Source: Cristatella mucedo
Taxonomy: Eukaryota > Bryozoa > Phylactolaemata > Cristatellidae
DNA length: 64,000 bases
Assembly: GCA_009760855.2 (NCBI GenBank)
Contig: WPIO01000064.1
Location: 1,042,001 to 1,106,000 of the forward strand
Direction of reading: 5' to 3'
In this document: piece after piece, positions 35,340-64,000 of the stretch
How positions within the stretch are numbered: the first letter of the stretch is position 1
Layout: the number at the start of each line of letters is the position of its first letter
Position numbers and translations under genes: made by a program
The notes under the pieces: model-generated
What the model saw: only the letters and a program-made list of their open reading frames with translations
Databases searched by the model: none
Told to the model about the DNA's origin: nothing

Positions 35340-37770
35340 TCCGAAGTTGTGTGCAATGAATACTGAAGCTCCTCGTAGTCCATTTCTGGACGATATACGA
35401 CGAATTGTAATGGACTGAGGCATTCTCCCGAGCAATCACAACCGATTGCCATACATTGCCAACTATTTACTTGCCTATATGCTTAAGTGATGTAATTGCA
35501 TTTTAAACACTCTGTGCTTTCTAACACAAGAGAAGTTTTAGGTTTACACAGCCTCTTTCAAGCCGTTCGCGATATAACATAATTGATTGCTCTATTATCC
35601 CAAGCTAATATATTCGATTGCCATGCATTGCCCATGATTGAACGCACAAAATACGTTAAGATTATGTTGCCGCGCTTTAAATACAGTAGAATGTTGTATG
35701 CAATGAGAATTGGAGCTCCGTGCAGACAATTTCTAGTCGATTTGCCGTATATTATCATGGAATGCAGCTAACGGCCGCGCTGTCACTGTCGATTGCCATG
35801 TATTGCTCAAGATTTTACTCTGCAATGGGTTGAAGTGAGAATCCTATGCACTTTAGTGAGCAAAGAAAGTTAGAGGTTCACCCTGCCGCAATCAGGAAGT
35901 TTTTCGAGGGATCACGTAGAGGATTATCATGTTGGCTCCGTCAATATTTCTGCGTTACCCGACAATTGAGATGTGAACTGGCTTTTAAGTTTTTGGATTC
36001 AATTTCGAGATAGATGAATGTTATTTAGTCTGAGGATTGAAGCTTTTCCCAGCCAATTACTGGTCAGTCTTCGGTGAATTACAGCTGCTGGCCGCATTTG
36101 TTGGACCGGGCTATTCCTTCCTATCGCCATTCATGATTCGCGCACGATTTTACATGCACGGTGGGTTAAAATTATGTGATTTCACTTTAAAAACAGTGCG
36201 CTTTAATAAGCAAGAAAAACTGGGGGTTCACCCAGCGACGTTTCGAAAATTTGCGAGGTATTAACATAAACTCCCATCATTTCCCGGGCCGTCGAGTCCT
36301 AAATATTGCTCCAGTTCAAGCGCAAACACTGGTTTAAAATTAAGCAGGTGTATTTTAAACGCCGTAACGTTTACATGAAATAAGAATCGGAAATTAGGCG
36401 GGCCTATTTCTGGGTGATTGGCGACAAATTTAGGGATCGTCCCACACCATTGCCGTCGATTGGCGGAAAGTGCCCGACAATTAGCGAGCAAAATAGCTTG
36501 ACAGTTACATGACTGCACTTTTTTAAAACAGTAAAATTTTGCGTGCAGTGAAAATTGTAGCTTTGTTCAGCCAATTTCTGATCGATATGCGGAGAATTGT
36601 AAATGAATATGTAGCTTTGTGCGTTTATCCGTTGCTTGCGATTGCATGTTTTTCCTGAGATCGTAAGAGTACAATGGGTTCAAGACATATGGTTGCAATT
36701 TAAGCATTGAGTGTTGTAATATTTATTCAAAATTAAAGACAAAAAATAAAAAACCGGTTTATGAGCATCTTTTAATGGAATGCAGTCAGTACATTGCTGT
36801 ATTCACCTGAGCCGTTGCAGTTGACCGCAGGGCGCATTGAATGCGATTGCCCAAAGAAATAGAAATGAACACGTAAATTTCTAAAGAATACTATAAGCGA
36901 AGAGTAGAATAGCGTGCAAGAAAAATTAGAGCCGCTTGTTTACGATTTCTGGTCATTTTGCGGCGGATCGCAATGGATTGTCATTAATTGCAGGATAGAA
37001 CCGGGCAGTTGCGGTCGATTACAGGGCATTGCCTGAGATCTCACATGCATAGCAGCTAAACGCTTTGTTGTTACACTTTGAACTAAGTCATTATTACTAT
37101 TGCATGCAAAATCAATTGTGCTTCAAAGTGCCGGTTTCTGGAATATATGCACTGGATTAGAGTGGAATTTGAGTTTTGCTCAGACTTTCCTGGGCGATTG
37201 CCGTGAAGTGACAAACGTCGCGGATGAGCAATGGCTTGTGGGTAAGTGGGTGGGCACTTAAGCACACAAGCACTTTAATATGCAATGAAAACGGGAGCTT
37301 GGTGCGATCTAATTATATTTGTGGTGGATTGTGGTATTTCTCTGGGCCGTAACAGTCGATTGCAGCTCGTTCCAAGAGAATTTCAGTGCTAGTGCTCGTG
37401 AAATTGTGAGAGGACACTTGTCACAGACTTTACTGTCACATAATGAAAACAGAAGCTTTTCGTCCAGTATTTCTGTCACATTTTATAGTATAATGCAGTC
37501 AATAGGGGTGGACTGTTGTATTTGCCCGGAGCCTAGCAATATATTTTAGCGGGCTTCATGAGAACGCGCAAATGCACGGAGCGGCGCGAAATGCTGTGGG
37601 TATATTTGAAACATGGCATTGCGTTGAATGTCAAACTAGCTGGAGCTTAGCGAAGCCGAATTTTTGTGTATTTGAGGTGACTTTAACAAGGATGGCTGTT
37701 TATTGTGGTGTAGGCATTGGTATTTGCAGCCCATTTGCACGAGAACGCGCGAGGCCAACGGCATGATATT
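35340..37770. repeat. Diverged tandem array (satellite-like), part 2
   Basis: About 13 successive units spaced 160-190 bases apart. TTTAAA-type cores lie near 35,500, 35,670, 35,850, 36,185, 36,345, 36,518, 36,702, 37,075 and 37,262, with weaker ones between. Shared words include GCACTTTAAACACAGTG, GCAATGAGAATTGGAGCT, CAGCCAATTTCTG, GATTTGCGG and CGATTGCAGTGCATTGCC. Units are strongly diverged, so the array is old. It continues part 1 (30,820-31,800) across inserted LINEs. Confidence 0.65.
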
Positions 37771-37774
37771 GGTT

Positions 37775-38215
37775 GGGTACGTACAAGCAACGGCTCATTA
37801 AGGATTTACTCAAATTACAAGATATGCACCGGCACAAACTTCCGGCTGACTTCAGGCTTAATGAGAGCGGATTTCGATTATTCGTTGAATCCCTTCCCTC
37901 CAAGAGCTCCTTCGAGTTTTTAGCAGTGCGTCTCACCTCTCTAGCTCCAAGCAACCAATGGCGGCAGTCATCTATTGCTCCCTAAATACGTAGGCATGCA
38001 TTAATTCGTATATTTCCGGACTCATTTCGGTTCTATTTATAGAACCCGTGACTTCCTTATGCCCGCGACTTATCGATTCATTTCGGCAACCCGAGTGACT
38101 CCTGAGCGAGCTCAATTTCGCTCTCTTGTTGGTAAATTCTGTCTTACGGCTCACGTGTTTGCCTCAGCTCACATCAACGGTCAAATTCTTGAACAGATAT
38201 TATCCTGCAATTGTA
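37775..38215. other. Unassigned spacer
   Basis: Short frames on both strands only (up to 84 codons); no recognisable gene, though the first 200 bases may be decayed array units. Confidence 0.35.
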
Positions 38216-38218
38216 TAT

Positions 38219-38941
38219 TGTACCCAGGCTAGGTTCGGTTGGCTGGGACGGGACGGCTGTAAGAATCATCGGCAAGGCCGGGACCTAACCTGTGGGCATG
38301 GCCGGATGTGCGCTGACGAGAGGTCACCGGGGCTCTTGGGTAACTGAAGTTGGCCGACTGAGCTCGTTTTTTGGACGCTCCCGGTCTCGCCGAGTTATGT
38401 ATCTGGATGGATGCAGGCGTTCTATGGCTAGTGGGGCCACGCACGCAAGGCAACGAGTTCCCAAGGCCCGAGCAGAGCTGGATAGCACGCTTGTTTTTGT
38501 GACTTGTATATTCCGCGATCCCCTTGTAGCGTGTTCGTGGCCCCCGCGAGTTGGCGTCTTTCGGCGGAAGCTCTCGACTATGGTAGACGTCGACTCCGAC
38601 TACCCAAGCAGTTACTCAGGTAGCCGGATCTTTGAAGGCGTACGCTCTTACTGTAGGAACGGAGTCGGTACAACGGCGGGACTGCGGAAGCCGACTGAGC
38701 AACTAATGTGTTCGCTCGCGTTTGCTTCGTGGTCTCGCGCCCCTATAGTTTACTTTGTGTAGGATCCCCCTTTAGGCTTGTTTAGTTCCCCTGTTGTTGT
38801 TGGCGCATGCGATATTATGGAGAGGATTAACCTGATGGCAGCTTGTCTTACCCTAGCTCATCGGCAAGGCGAGCGGCGGGTGGCCTGAGCATGGCCAGGG
38901 CTTGGCAGGAAATAGCCTCCGACCCTTGGATTTCGGCTACA
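38219..38941 (+). mobile_element. Candidate solo LTR, repeat R1 copy 2
   Basis: Aligns along nearly its whole length with 11,070-11,815. Shared blocks are TGTACCCAGGCT, GGTCACCGGGGCTCTTGGGTA, CTCCCGGTCTCGCCGAGTTATG, GTTGGCGTCTTTCGG(T/C)GGAAGCT and GTTGTTGTTGGCGCATGCG. It ends in CTACA. No target duplication is visible here. Confidence 0.55.
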
Positions 38942-38944
38942 CAT

Positions 38945-40060
38945 TGTCAGTTCCTACTATTCCCAGTATCTTTACAACTGACTACACGTGGATCCGCATT
39001 TCTCTGCAGCTTGTATTCTACCTTCGGTATAAGAAAGAAAGTATCTGCGATTCGCGAAACCGACGTCGTGTTGTTGAAGTTTTTCGAAAATATTTTTCGC
39101 CACCACTTCAGGTTATAAATTTATCTGATCTGCCCACAAATGTGGAATGAATATATAGCATTAAATTTTCTGATGTTCTGGACGAGTTTGCCCGCAAACT
39201 AAATAAAATAAATGCATAATTGGCTCAGATAGCCAATGGTTCAGTGCACCAGCTAAGCTAAACAGATGATTGAAAAAAGCATAATCTTAGGACTATTAAT
39301 ATATTGGCTATTAATCGAACAGTGTACGAGGACTGTTTCGGCTCATGCCATCTATGACCAAAACTTAGTCAACTTCCTTCCCGTCTCCCCCACTGCCGTA
39401 CACTTCAAATATACTCAAACATTTGATTTGTGACAGACCGAAAAAATTCAGCAGCCTGCCAAGCAGTGTCACTCACTGGCAGGTTCTTTCATTCTTTCGC
39501 TCTGTCCGATATATCTGAAATAGTTTCACATCTACCTCCTGTCACACCACAAGGTCTTCTTACTCTGGTCGATTGCTAGAAGCCTTTACTAACTTGTTTG
39601 AAGACCATGGTGACTACGAAGACAGTGCCCTCAGTAACTAGCCTCAAAAAGCCTGGAGCTCAATACTGACTGACATTGTGTCATCGCCTGCCATCTGACT
39701 CAATTCAAAAAGAAGCAATTAAAAGACTATGAAAAGCTAACCTAAGGTACATAAAAATTCTCATAGCCACCAGGATTGAAGCAGCCCTAGACGAAGCTCT
39801 ATCGCTCAAGCAGTACTGTTGGTTAGGTACCTAAATGATTGGTCATCTAAAGCCTTTCATAAGTTAACAGCATTTATAACGATATACCATGAAAATTACT
39901 GCATCGAGTTCAAGCACAGATTTGCTTAACTAGATTATTAAACTGAGCTCATCAAACTGAGAAGCCTGACTCCTGTCCAGCATTCACTGCTTTAGTATCC
40001 ATTTACATTACATTTCATTCGACAAAAGATGTAAATACAAATATATTCAAAAACAGGTAA
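38945..40060. other. Unassigned region
   Basis: Low-complexity-poor, AT-moderate sequence with no frame above 100 codons carrying a motif. Possibly decayed transposon sequence; nothing supported. Confidence 0.35.
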
Positions 40061-40066
40061 TAGGTG

Positions 40067-40172
<106 letters not shown>

Positions 40173-40174
40173 TG

Positions 40175-40785
40175 CATGTGAGCTCGCATGAATTCGTGCC
40201 AGCGAGTGTTCGTGCGCAAGCAAACAGAGTCTTGAGGTGATCTTGTGAGTCGGACAACGATAACAAACAAACAGTTACTACATTCCCACCGACATACTGC
40301 TGATCTTAACCCTTTTTCTCTGAGCAACTTATTTGCCATAATCTTACTGCAGCTCACTTTTTCAGCTAGTCTTACACGATTCGAGTGCATGGGGTGGGGC
40401 AGCTGGAGCTTATTGCCAATCGACCTGTGCTACTGGGGCCCTCTGGTACAGTGAAACCGACCAAGACAGATTCCGTGCATATTTCAACACCGATTCCTTG
40501 CACAAATACCATCAATGGCGAATTTCCCCCAGCATAATCCGGGTTCAGTGACCACTGTTTTAGCAAAGAAGCCATCGGATATAGCAACTTAGAAGACGGC
40601 GCCCGAAAAATTCTCGGTAGCCATTTCGGTTAGAGCCTGCCGAGGTAGCAAAGCTATAAGTTGACACCTACCATAGCTGGCTCTAGGGTTATTTTTACTA
40701 CGGCTGAGGACGGTCTTTATATAAGGAGGCAGTGAAACAGCTTCGAGCTAAGCCAGTCAGATTATGACTGATATCAGTCATTACT
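40175..40785. other. Unassigned region
   Basis: No recognisable gene; a TATA-like GTCTTTATATAAGGAGG at about 40,710 precedes the R2 repeat and may belong to it. Confidence 0.35.
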
Positions 40786-40789
40786 CGTG

Positions 40790-41235
40790 CTTCCTGAATT
40801 TTGACAACGAGAAACCGATTATGCGATAATCTCTGGCCGAGGGTACATAAAAGACAGTGCCATGAGATAGGCTGTTGGGATTCTAGACTCGGTATTTGAG
40901 CTGATTTGATATCTAGGCCACGAAGCCGTTGGTGTACGTCATGGCTGCTGTTGAACGCCTGTAACTCTCTGCTTCGGCCAAATAGACTTGTCTACGTTAT
41001 GGATACCGACTTCGTATGTTCATGTATGAGTGCTCTTCGTCGCTGCCGTGTTCTTGCTACAGCCGGCGTGCCTTTGTGCAGCACCTATAAGTAGCTAGCC
41101 GTGCTACATGGTTCAGGCGTCACCAGTATTCGTGGTGAGTGGGCTGAGATTAGCACCATTGCCAGCGCTGTGTTTGCTGCCTGGTTCTCACGTAACACGG
41201 AAGCCGCACACCACATATGTAGCAACGTTCATTCG
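40790..41235 (+). mobile_element. Candidate solo LTR, repeat R2 copy 2
   Basis: Matches 27,424-27,875 in order: GATAATCTCTGGCC, ATTCTAGACTCGG, GTTGAACGCCTGTAAC, AAATAGACTTGTC, TCGTCGCTGCCG, GTTCAGGCG, ending near AGCAACGTTCA. It may extend upstream to the TATA-like motif near 40,710. Confidence 0.45.
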
Positions 41236-41239
41236 TGCC

Positions 41240-42790
41240 CTTAATCTTCTCTATAGCAGAAGTCAGCAACTACTGGTCCGCTCAACTTGTCCAGTATACC
41301 AACTGGCAACGAAGGCAGTGGCACACAAAGGTAAGCTTAGATGCGCCAGGCAAGAATAGCTCGCGTGTTTTACATGACAGTAATTTCATTATAGATGAAT
41401 ATTTTGCACAAGCACAAATATACTGCACACTTGTTGGGCTCTGTTACAAAGGTGCCCTCTGATCCAGATATAGGCGCAAGCACTGCAATGCGCAGATCTC
41501 TGTAGTCAATCACATGACAAGCAACTGAAGTCATATGACCTGTGCACAAACTTTACCATAGCAGGGGCACGCAATTCGATGCAGCTTCCCGGCAAAAGCT
41601 GCACACGCCCAGGATGAGGGCAATCGCAGAAGAAGATGGCAGCTGAAGAGGGCAGCTTAGAAAAAGTGACGAAACCAGGCCATTGCCATTGACACGAGCT
41701 CCATCGGTTTACGGCCATGTGGCAACACCTTGAGCGACCGGCAGACTTTCCCAGAGAACACACACAGACTGCCCGTCAGACTGGCCAGAAGCAAATGGCA
41801 ACGGAATAAATAGTAATGCAATAGCAATGTCTAACTGAACGACCGTGATGTCAGTTATGACACTGCCCTTGTAGTAGAATATAGGTATACATTGTATGTT
41901 TGTATATATTAAATGCACATGTATTTTATAATAATATTATTACTTGAAGACTCCTCAGGATTCGAAGGTTGGCACGCAACTGTCTCTCTTTTCTGCTAAT
42001 GAAAATAATGCCTTCTCTGTGACTGCATTTCACTTCACCCCGGAGCCAGACGATTGCGCACAGTCTCTTTGCCGGTTGGCGATTAAAGAAACGAGTAATG
42101 AAATGCTATATGCCAGCTGCAGCCACGCCTATTCGGAAGGGCTGGGAGGAGAAGGAAGGTCAGGAAGCAAGGAAGTAAAGCTGGCCAGCGGCAAGCAGAG
42201 CTCTTATTCATCCGCCCTGCTGCCACGGCCATCGCTCCTGTAGCCTGCCTTTGATCGGCAAAGTCGCACAGCACGATTGCACGTCGAGCAGCACTTGCGA
42301 GGGATTCGAGCGAGCTTTGAGCTTGTCTCGAACGAAGGACAGACGCAAGTAGATCACGGCAGGGAGCTCAGGCAGAGAGCCGCGAGCAGCACGGTGGCGG
42401 GCATCTTGGTCGGCATCGGGCTGCCACAGGTAGAACCCACATTCTTCACGCGGTCGAAGGCCGCCGAATGAGCGAAATCATCCTCGACGACGCGCACTGC
42501 CACCACTCCCCCATCTGCCAAGAACGCCTTTTACAGCCTTTTACAACAAGCAACCAGCCAGCCTAGGGCTGACTGGTTGCTCGGCAGGTACTTGCTACCG
42601 AAGGAAAGAACCGAACGACGGAGGTAGGAGAGGTGGAATAAGCACGCTGTCACGCTATGGCGAACCGGCAGCTGCAAGGCTGGCAGAATTGCATCAGCTC
42701 TGAATGGGCGAGAGAGAAAAAAAAGAAATTCTGTGAGTTGAGTCGGGTAGGTCCAGTCGCGTGTACTGTTAACTGCGACGGTGGCTCTCG
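41240..42790 (-). other. 3' flank of the ZNF704-like gene, probable 3' UTR in part
   Basis: Lies directly downstream, on the minus strand, of the stop at 42,791. No other gene is recognised; plus frames (for example 41,944-42,243, 99 codons) have no domain. I found no clear minus-strand AATAAA close to the stop, so the 3' UTR end is not defined. Confidence 0.4.
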
Positions 42791-60165
<17,375 letters not shown>

Positions 60166-60169
60166 CTAG

Positions 60170-60495
60170 GAAAGCAGTGCACATGGCTCAACTGGAAATG
60201 ACGACCAGCATGGGCTGGAAAACAATGGACTAAAATACAGCAGGAATTACAAGCTTACCAGAGCCCCGGATTGAATAAGAAAAGCACGCGACATACTTGC
60301 AGAGTCATACTGCACTAATGGCTAGTTTAAGATCTCATGAGATGTCTGGCTCTCTCAAGGCTAACTCACAGTAACTCCATGGTGGCAAGGCCAGTCGAAA
60401 AAGGAGTCATTAGGCCTCTAAGATTGATGCCTATTAAAAGACTGCGCCCACTAGGTTGACCTTTAAAATAAAATAAAATTCACCCTGCGCCAATG
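60170..60495. other. Unassigned, upstream intron of the ZNF704-like gene
   Basis: No recognisable gene or repeat. Confidence 0.35.
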
Positions 60496-60499
60496 GAGC

Positions 60500-60800
60500 T
60501 GCAACGGTGCCCTCAGTTGATCAGCAGACAAAAACAAAACAAAATTCTTAAAAAAATACCTGCCAGGCTTAGCTCCTTCATAACTAGCTAAACTGCTGCA
60601 CTCCTTCATAACTAGCTAAACTGCTGCACCAATTTCAGCCTACTCTTAGCCTCAGGTTCACTAACTGCAACCAATTAGCCACACCTTTTCTATCACTTGA
60701 AGACTGGGGCTGGCAGAAGATTGTGCTCTAAGGACCGTAGGCTCGGGAACTCATGTCTACATGTCTTGTACATTACATAACACTACATTACATTGTGCAA
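60500..60800 (+). mobile_element. LINE family B 3' fragment with internal duplication
   Basis: Decayed post-RT region (PARLSSFITS-like, RLGNS-like) ending in ACATTACATAACACTACATTACATT. CTCCTTCATAACTAGCTAAACTGCTGCA occurs twice in tandem at about 60,571 and 60,600, a 28-29-base duplication. Confidence 0.7.
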
Positions 60801-60804
60801 CCAA

Positions 60805-61670
60805 GACATCGCCTGCTGTTGATGCCTCTGCTGCTGCCTGATTCTGGTCAGACCTTTCCGGTACTGCTTCACTGAGACTTCACTGTGCTCCTGTCTTTAT
60901 TGACTGCTCTACGATTTCTGTCGCAGGAAAACAACCGGTCCTTTAACACCACCGACTTTAGTATGATGTTTTTCCCCCTAATGGTAGGGTGAAGCCGGCC
61001 GACTATGGAGCTTTTGGGGTGCCTTGTTCTCACATAACCTTTCTCACCTTGTACAAAACTGCCGACATTAATCAAGTAAAAGCAATAAAGTAGTATCTTA
61101 TAGTCAGATAGACTTCTATCTTTTCTCTTAGGACAGAGTCTTTTATATCCATATGCACACTAAAAATCTGTTTAGATTCTGAGCATGCTACTAAAAATCA
61201 CTCCATGTAATCATTCAGTCTTTTTGGCTTTGTGGGGATACAGACTAATTCAAGCGAGCAAGCATGCATACACTTGCAGATATAGACACGATACTCACTA
61301 AGTATTACCCAGTGAGTCTCAGAGAAAATAGTTATTTCTCACGTCCTTGGGTACCATGGTACTACATCATGACCAAATTCCCAACTGAATGGTCAATCCC
61401 ATTACTGTACTAACAGTCAGCTTGGCAACTTATGGCCCCTGCTATTCCCAAAAGTTCATTGGTCAGTGCATAGGGCCCTCACCGTGCACAGTCATACATA
61501 TCAATTTCCTTGATCTCTTATGAATTGCTTTATAATATTGTGGGGACCTGCACCTGGCTTGGTGTCGCGAGGGTGTGCCCAGACCGCACCTTGTTCCAGC
61601 TTTATCAAGTTTTAAAATTCTCAGTCCCTACCACTTCCAAATCCTCAAGCTCAACACACCAAGACGTACT
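60805..61670. other. Unassigned region
   Basis: Mostly unrecognised. CTTTTTGGCTTTGTGGGGATACAGAC at about 61,219 resembles the LINE B 3' end, perhaps a tiny tail fragment. Confidence 0.35.
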
Positions 61671-61679
61671 TCTGGGCTG

Positions 61680-61765
61680 GTTTGAATCAGTGGTTAAGGT
61701 GCTTGCGTCGACAAAGGTTAGGCTGAATGTATTTGATGGTCGAGGTCGTGGGCTCGAGCCCCGTT
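61680..61765 (+). mobile_element. tRNA-like SINE head
   Basis: TTTGAATCAGTGGTTAAGGTGCTTG has an A-box-like core, and GGTCGTGGGCTCGAGCCCCG supplies a B box about 55 bases later. The downstream body differs from S1, so this is a second SINE family or a tRNA pseudogene. Confidence 0.55.
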
Positions 61766-61799
61766 CCGTGGCATATGTGAGGGGGTTGAAAAAGATTGG

Positions 61800-62825
61800 T
61801 TCTCTCGGGGCTCCAGACCACTGAATTAATATGTATTTTATATTTTACTGCCAGGGCAAGCAGAACGGTGCAAGGCTCGCGGTGGCAGCAAGGTGAGATG
61901 CCATGAGTGGGATTAACGAAGGCTCCATGCCCAGCCTTACGTGTGAGTCTCCTCTCAACTTCACTGTATCTCGATCATCTCATTGTAAAGACTAGTGACT
62001 TTGAGTTTTCGCCATGCAGCACTCAACGCTTGAAATGCATGATTTGACATCATACATGCCCTCAGCAGCATAGTACACATCACGGTTTCGGTGTAGGTTG
62101 CTAAACTTACAAGGCATAAGTTGTAAAGCCTAAAGCAGTCTTCTCTCGTTGCCAAGCAACGAACGCTTCTTGGAGGATAACGTTTTTTATCCTGCTGAGG
62201 ACGATGCAACAAACCGACCGATAGCCTCCGCTTCATACTCTGTGCGCTTGCGGCTTGTAAGTCACACTTGCTGCTCGTAGCTGTCATGCAGCCAGTCACA
62301 CGTCTGCCAGGTCTCACGAACTGAACTAGTGCCCCCAGCCAGGCGAAAGACATCACAACCAAAGATCACACTAACGTCTCGAAGAGGCAGGCAATGCGCC
62401 AAGTACAATAAAGGCTAAGCAGCGAATAATAATACAAATTTCTGTTTAAAGAACGACTGGTATCAGGAGGGCTAGGAGTGGCTATATGAGCCAGACGTGT
62501 GTCACAAGACATACGGCAGCAAAGACGGACGCAGCATTTGGAGTCTGGATTCACAAACGAGCTTTGTATGGCTACCACTGTTATTAGCAAGTATTTTAGA
62601 GAACTGACACATCAACGACCAAGATGGGTTAAAAAAAATTTCAAAAATCAAAAAGAAAACTTTTTAAGATGGGTTGACACATTGAGTGAGCATAATAGTC
62701 TGTCAACTAATTATGCATCCATCGTTACAAATATTCCATGCAAGGGCACTAGCAAGCGCCTGTGTGCAGGCAAACTCGGGACCAGGAGTTTTGAATGTCT
62801 CACTAGCAGAGCAGTTGACAATAGG
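61800..62825. other. Unassigned region
   Basis: A minus frame of 133 codons at 61,961-62,362 and a plus frame of 140 codons at 62,499-62,921 carry no recognised domain. The region could hold upstream exons of the ZNF704-like gene but I could not identify one. Confidence 0.35.
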
Positions 62826-62828
62826 ATA

Positions 62829-63016
62829 GGAAACCGTATCTCTCCCCATACAATACACACTTGGTCATTCACTTTGCATTTACATTGCGCATATGATGAC
62901 TCGTATGATATTAAAAAGTAAATACATATATATATATATATGAGTAAATGATATGCACAATGCAAATGCAAAGTGTTTGACCAAAGTGTGTATTGTATGG
63001 GAGAGATACAGTTTCC
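62829..63016. mobile_element. Foldback (MITE-like) element
   Basis: The left arm from 62,829 (GGAAACCGTATCTCTCCC, ACAATACACACTTGGTCA, ACTTTGCATTT) is the reverse complement of the right arm ending at 63,016 (GGGAGAGATACAGTTTCC). Arms are about 78 bases and roughly 85-90% matched by eye. The loop holds (TA)n at 62,926-62,941. Near-terminal GGAAAC..GTTTCC and adjacent TA suggest a Tc1/mariner-type MITE; this is inferred. Confidence 0.8.
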
Positions 63017-63019
63017 AAT

Positions 63020-63370
63020 ATGTATATACATATATATATATATTTATTTATATTGTATATGCATAAATATGTAAGCAGCCAGAGAGCTAAGGCCCCATTA
63101 TATAGGTCCATGTGAAGAAACACTAAACCCTAAAGACCAACTAAGCTCGTGAAACAAAAGTAGGATGGAATAATTAGAAGCAATCATTGATCATTGGGCT
63201 GGACCAAGGCATCTTGCTCCCTTAGGCAAAGCAGGTGCTTAAGTTCGAAAACCCGGCACTAGCACGAGCACAAGCTTACGGCGCTACTGCAACCCTCATT
63301 TCCTACGATAACTCTTTACCAAGAAAGTATACTCAACATGCCAGTGTAAGTTCAAACCTGTACTCTATTT
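63020..63370. other. Unassigned spacer
   Basis: TA-rich patch at 63,020-63,075, otherwise nothing recognised. Confidence 0.35.
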
Positions 63371-63371
63371 T

Positions 63372-63417
63372 AATAATAATAAGAAGAAGAAGACATTTGT
63401 ATGTGCTCTAAGAGAAC

Positions 63418-63448
<31 letters not shown>

Positions 63449-63510
63449 AGGCACTTTAAAGGATTCGGCAAATGAGGCATGTCAATTGGTTAGTTGTTGC
63501 ATTCAGTGTC
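63372..63510 (-). mobile_element. LINE family A 3' end fragment with expanded CT tract
   Basis: (AATAAT)n and GAAGAAGAAG tail, then GTGCTCTAAGAGAACTAAATCTCTCT... and AGGCACTTTAAAG. The conserved AATCTCTTTCTAGGC of the hairpin has grown into about 28 bases of CT (63,423-63,450). Confidence 0.75.
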
Positions 63511-63514
63511 AGCA

Positions 63515-64000
63515 TGCAGAGGCAAAACCGGGATTTTCATCAAGGAGGAAAGACCAACAAGATTTTTATCGGGGGGGGGGGAGACCAGCAAGTGATGGAA
63601 ACTTAAAGCGCACAGTCATAGTTTGTATTTGACACGAACTCGGCGTATGCTCCGAGCGGAAGTATGACATAATTTCGTCGTTGGTCACAGTCTTTGGCAG
63701 CGATCGGATGAGGGGGCCTAGGAATAGGATGAGGGGACCTTAGGGTTGCTTCCGAGTAGAGAGGGCAAATGCAGCCCCCTCCCACTTGGCCCAACCACTG
63801 TCAGCATGCATAAACACGCATAACATGCACAGGGTCAGCACGCATACGCACGTTGGGTGGCAGGGTATCAGTTCATACAACCGTGTACGTGCATCTTGCT
63901 GAACCGCAGCACGAAGTCAGGCGTCATAGAGCCATTTTCTTTCAGAAGCAGCTTAAGCTGAGACTGATTGGAGCACAGATAAGAGGTCAGCCAACTTAGC
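63515..64000. other. Unassigned end of window with LINE A-like scraps
   Basis: CAGCATGCATAAACACGC and GCACAGGGTCAGCACGC at about 63,800-63,845 match family A 3' UTR words on the minus strand. No gene is recognised to the window end. Confidence 0.4.

Noticed and set aside
61961-62362. 133-codon minus frame as an upstream exon of the ZNF704-like gene
   Set aside because: No family motif and no acceptor/donor pair of the required phase could be defined by eye.

Overview
The window is animal nuclear DNA, most likely from an invertebrate. Its genes have short exons with GT-AG introns, a TATA box and an AATAAA signal. There are long simple repeats, tRNA-derived SINEs, and several non-LTR and LTR retrotransposon families. 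I cannot name the species; a non-vertebrate metazoan with a repeat-rich genome fits best. No bacterial or phage feature is present.

Two host genes can be read. (1) A complete chymotrypsin/elastase-like S1A serine protease lies at 3,949-6,775 (+). It has six exons whose phases all agree, giving a 276-residue precursor with signal peptide, propeptide, His-Asp-Ser triad and five expected disulfides. (2) On the minus strand, from 60,165 down to 42,791, lies the C-terminal part of a transcription factor of the SLC2A4RG/ZNF395/ZNF704 family (Drosophila Glut4EF). Its exons carry a basic SPKKRK stretch, one C2H2 finger, an acidic FYYTE region and a final C-clamp. They are tiny islands in about 17 kb of introns full of retroelements; the N-terminal exons were not found.

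Most of the rest is mobile DNA. LINE family A has a 3' hairpin and an (ATT)n tail. LINE family B belongs to a CR1/L2-like clade and has an (ACATT)n or (CATA)n tail. A third, decayed family C is also present. They occur as 5'-truncated, nested, inverted and tail-to-tail copies across the window. A young Ty3/Gypsy-like LTR retrotransposon (20,320-25,018; 488-bp LTRs; 5-bp target duplication) sits inside a minus-strand LINE B. Two other repeats, each present twice (11,070 and 38,219; 27,424 and 40,790), look like solo LTRs. A tRNA-headed SINE family has at least four copies.

The most unusual unexplained structure is a highly diverged tandem array with a period of roughly 160-190 bp at 30,820-31,800 and 35,340-37,770, split by LINE A insertions. 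Other structures worth checking are a foldback (MITE-like) palindrome at 62,829-63,016, a 17-bp minisatellite carrying CACGTG at 28,054-28,206, and a LINE B copy with a cleanly inverted middle segment at 51,285-53,760. All assignments are by eye from sequence and remembered families; no searches were run.
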